Source: Prevotella merdae
GTDB lineage: Bacteria > Bacteroidota > Bacteroidia > Bacteroidales > Bacteroidaceae
DNA length: 64,000 nucleotides
Reading direction: 5' to 3'
NCBI RefSeq assembly: GCF_900290275.1
Contig: NZ_LT985324.1
Span: forward strand, 124,733 to 188,732
Below the pieces are notes generated by a model that was not told the DNA's origin, searched no databases, and saw only the letters and a list, made by a program, of their open reading frames with translations. The position numbers and the translations under genes are program-made. Positions 61,717 to 64,000 of this stretch are shown one piece after another (the stretch's first letter is position 1; each line of letters begins with the position of its first letter).

Positions 61717-62109
61717 TTAGAACAACGAGAGCTGCTTTGTGTTTTCGATGCAGTACCCCTGCAAAGCCTTGGGCTTGTTGTCAAAGAAACAATAAGCTCC
61801 CAATGCTGAGATGAGGTTCATGACAAAGTTGTTCACAGACCTATGACGCGAATGTACAATCTGTGCCGTATTCTTCAGCATGTCGTTAATGGTTTCGCCC
61901 TGAATCATGTCGATAGGGAAGTTTTCGTGCCACTTGCCGTCGATAATCTCACGGCAAGCTTCGGACATTGCGCCTGCAATCTCGTCGTTGATAACACCAA
62001 GAGAGTGGTTGGTTTGTGCGGCAGCCAACTTGACATAAGCATTTGCTATGATGAAGTCGGGATAGTCGCGCATGGTCTTGCGCGAGATGTGATAGTTGTT
62101 AATACCGTG
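61717..62109 (-). pseudogene. aspA (aspartate ammonia-lyase) fragment fused in frame to an IS982-like transposase tail
   Basis: Minus strand: GINNYHISRKTMRDYPDFII then YVKLAAAQTNHSLGVINDEI and IIDGKWHENFPIDMIQG. This is the N-terminal region of aspartase (NFNIS-TLRDYPDFI and VDVIQGGAGTS in complete members). At IQG the aspartase sequence ends and continues in the same frame as ETINDMLKNTAQIVHSRHRS, then FVMNLISALGAYCFFDNKPKA, ending TKQLSLF. That second part has the typical end of IS982-family transposases. Neither half is complete and the aspartase start is also lost. Confidence 0.75.
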
Positions 62110-62126
62110 GCAACCAAGTTGTCATC

Positions 62127-63386
62127 TTACAAAACCTTCATTCTGTACATCAGTCCCAATTCAATGCGGCTGGTGTTGTAGTTGGCCATCAGGCTCTGCT
62201 TGGTATATTTGTATTTTCGGCCCGTATATGCCAGGAAAATGCGCAAGTCTTGTTTCTCCTTTCTTGTTGGATATTACTCCACGGCTCCTACATAGCCTAA
62301 TGCCTTGCGATAGTTGTTGAACTGTTCTGATTTAGTAAGGCTCGTTGTTTCGTACATACCCTTAAGCATAAGGTTCCAGTCGGAAGCAAACTGCCAGTTC
62401 ATTTTTGTAACCCAGCCTTGGTATCTAATCTTTCCTACATATATTTTGCCCTCTGTGTTAGTGGTTAACACATCCGCCAACTCGTTAGATGCAATTTTCA
62501 TTCTGTCCAAGTCGTCGTAGGTCATATTGTAGTCGATGTACCATTGTAGGTTGTTTAGGTTGAGCTTCTGTCCCAATCTTAGGAATCGGCTGTACTTATG
62601 CTTTGCTTGTGTGCGTATAGTGTACGACCAGCGTGTCTGCAATTTGCCGTCCAGCATCTTGCCGTTCCATCCTATGCTGTAGGCAAGAGGTATGTTTGAT
62701 TTTTCCAACAATGCAGTATTTATCTTTGCAGCACCATTTTCGTCGTTACCTATTATATTTCCGTTGGTAACCTTGGCGTTTTCGCCAAACTCGTCCTTAA
62801 GCTTGCCGTTGTAGGTATTGCTCACCTCTATGGAGAATTGCTGGTTGGGCGTAGCGTTGTATAGCAGGTTGACGGCCCCCTTCGAACTGTCCACATTGTC
62901 CTCAATGTCTGAGTATTGGTATATAAACAATGGATTCTCGTCAAATTCGAATGATCCTAATGCCTGACACTTCTTGCCTCCCTGAACAGACCAATGGTCG
63001 TTAAACTTCCATCCCACCATCATATAGTCGGTAGCCTTGGCAAATCCGTCCTCGCTTTGTGCCTCGTGCGACTTGTTAAGGCGTTGGCGAAAACGGTAGT
63101 ACAACTTATCGGTAAGCCAACCTATCATCTCCACCTTAAGGTAACGGTTGACCATATGCGAGTTCCATTCTCCGTTGCGCGAGTCGTACATAGTTTGGTT
63201 GCTCATACCATAGTTGAAGTACAGCTTTAAGGCCTTGCTTTTCTGTTCGTGTTTTGTCACCATCTCGTATAGCGACTTTATATCTATGTCGTCGTCGCCA
63301 AGTCCGTTGTTGGTGCCTTGTGCCATAGTGTGCATTGGCATTGCGGTCAATAATGCCAATGCTATTTTAATGTAATTAGTTTTCAT
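62127..63386 (-). pseudogene. Outer-membrane porin (phosphate-selective O/P-like) with an in-frame stop near the end
   Basis: ATG at 63386 begins a Sec signal (MKTNYIKIALALLTAMPMHTMAQ). Beta-barrel strands follow: LKLYFNYGMSNQTMYD, YRFRQRLNKSHEA, VQGGKKCQALGSFEFDENP. The frame reaches YRKALGYVGAVE and then TAA at 62274-62276. In the same frame the barrel goes on: YPTRKEKQDLRIFLAYTGRK, then NYNTSRIELGLMYRMKVL and a stop at 62127-62129. The natural codon was probably TAC or TAT (Tyr). Without the last 48 residues the barrel is unlikely to fold, unless the stop is read through. It lies between dcuB and aspA remnants, so fumarate or aspartate uptake was the likely role. Confidence 0.8.
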
Positions 63387-63408
63387 CTTTAGTATTACAT
63401 GAATTGGA

Positions 63409-63567
63409 TTATAAGATAGCCCACGCCGTAAGCGGACCAAAGTAGGTGACAAGTATAAATACGCCTACCATACCATAAATACCGAGTCCGATGCCACCTA
63501 CTCGGGCACCTTTAAAGATTAGGGCCACTACAATGGCCAATTGTAAAAAGATAATAGCTGTAGTCAT
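63409..63567 (-). pseudogene. dcuB: dcuB (C4-dicarboxylate transporter), N-terminal stub
   Basis: Minus-strand ATG at 63565-63567: MTTAIIFLQLAIVVALIFKG, then ARVGGIGLGIYGMVGVFILV and TYFGPLTAWAIL, stop at 63409-63411. The ARVGGIGLGIYGMVG segment matches the start of anaerobic dicarboxylate carriers (DcuA/DcuB). Complete proteins have about 440 residues; 52 remain. The order dcuB, porin, aspA fits a fumarate/aspartate respiration locus. Confidence 0.75.
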
Positions 63568-63624
63568 AGAGATATTTGTCTTTAGGTTTAAGTTGTATAA
63601 TTCTTAGTTATTAGTATCACGCTG

Positions 63625-63632
63625 CAAATTTA
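63625..63632 (-). promoter_or_regulatory. -7 box upstream of the dcuB stub
   Basis: Minus strand TAAATTTG, an exact TAnnTTTG match, about 57 bases before the stub's ATG. The promoter is intact even though the genes behind it are broken. Confidence 0.6.
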
Positions 63633-63709
63633 CGTATAAAGAATGATTAAGCGTTTTAAATTTTTGACAAAGATTTGTAAAAAAAAGAACTAAGGGGGAA
63701 AAAACATGT

Positions 63710-63745
63710 AATCCCCGCCACTTGCACAAGTGACGGGGATTTTTC
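63710..63745. terminator. Strong hairpin, terminator-like on the plus strand
   Basis: Arms 63710-63724 and 63727-63741 are complementary over 15 bp with one mismatch and a 2-base loop, followed by T's. No plus-strand gene ends nearby; a T run 7-13 bases beyond the stem on the minus strand makes leftward use possible. The stretch 63746-63915 holds no supported gene. Confidence 0.7.
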
Positions 63746-63915
63746 TAACTACTACAATCAATTATTATACTACCTAAGCCACACCGCTCGACACCCCTGT
63801 TGCCATTGACAATTGGGACAAAACAGTAGTAATACAAGGTTCGCTGTTTGCTGATTCAGGTATTTTATGGCGCGCTAATAGGCATACTCGTAAAGCCATA
63901 AAAATACAAATCTTT

Positions 63916-63947
63916 TTTGGCGGTATGGCATTGATTTATTATATTTG
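63916..63947 (+). promoter_or_regulatory. Promoter of the gene cut by the right edge
   Basis: TTTG (63916-63919), 20 bases, TATATTTG (63940-63947). The ATG at 63954 is only six bases after the -7 box. Confidence 0.65.
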
Positions 63948-63953
63948 CAACAA

Positions 63954-64000
63954 ATGAAAAGATTTTTGCAATATATAAATAAGTTTTTGCCATGCCGCCA
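63954..64000 (+). CDS. Start of an unidentified gene (cut by window edge)
   Basis: ATG at 63954 opens MKRFLQYINKFLPCR; 15 complete codons are visible. The position just behind a good promoter supports it. Too short to identify. Confidence 0.4.
   Translation, partial: MKRFLQYINKFLPCR

Noticed and set aside
1..64000. tRNA or rRNA genes
   Set aside because: I saw no cloverleaf-like segment ending in the TTC loop pattern and no rRNA-like stretch; a dedicated tRNA scan would be needed to exclude one fully.

Overview
The window reads as chromosomal DNA from a Bacteroidetes bacterium, most likely a Prevotella-type (Prevotellaceae) gut or oral anaerobe. The reasons are: Bacteroidetes promoters (TTTG, about 19 nt, TAnnTTTG) in front of many genes; secreted proteins with short C-terminal tails that look like type IX secretion (T9SS) sorting signals; a carboxypeptidase-regulatory/TonB receptor; SusD and glycoside hydrolase genes; a fused nuoCD in a complex I operon without nuoEFG; and an ISAon1-type two-ORF insertion sequence.

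Layout. 1-4662 (minus): a phosphatase, TonB receptor and surface lipoprotein operon, cut off by the left edge. 4906-6602: SPFH-domain membrane protein with a small Arc-like partner, then a YbjQ-family gene. 6782-11759: three-gene envelope operon (lipoprotein, large secreted protein of unknown function, LTA-synthase-like membrane sulfatase-fold enzyme). 12090-23549: four consecutive large secreted T9SS-type proteins, mostly built of cleaved-adhesin/choice-of-anchor-J modules. 23550-27043: repeat-rich accessory zone with an acyltransferase, a decayed PD-(D/E)XK transposase and a RelB/YafQ-like toxin-antitoxin pair. 27201-29326: MFS exporter and a two-gene LysO lysine exporter. 29593-40024: ten-gene nuo operon (A, B, CD, H-N).

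40210-46378 is an accessory island of intact and broken genes. It holds a DUF3791/DUF3990 locus whose toxin has been deleted, then a tight low-GC five-gene operon (41361-45132) combining an unknown protein, a PD-(D/E)XK nuclease-like protein, a WYL regulator, another unknown and an agmatine/peptidylarginine-deiminase-family enzyme. The operon abuts a recQ truncated after its Walker A region. It is followed by WG-repeat debris and by an orphan type II-C tracrRNA beside only the first 16 codons of a cas9. That five-gene operon is my main candidate for an undescribed, possibly defensive, system.

46342-59709 is the downstream half of a polysaccharide utilisation locus, probably for arabinan or arabinogalactan-like glycans. 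It has a SusD C-terminal fragment, a surface lipoprotein, a BNR/GH93-like enzyme, two GH43 enzymes, a GH2 protein whose catalytic motifs are missing, and a GalM-GH43 fusion. The SusC gene and most of SusD are absent because the cas9 stub joins directly to susD.

59950-63567 is a decaying C4-dicarboxylate/aspartate locus. An ISL3-like (ISAon1-type) element with perfect 8-bp target duplications sits inside a palindrome. Next to it are an aspA fragment fused to an IS982-like transposase tail, a porin gene with an in-frame stop near its end, and a dcuB stub of 52 codons. The right edge cuts a gene starting at 63954.

All calls are from reading the sequence. No database search was run, so family names rest on recognised motifs and length, and the functions of several genes are left open.
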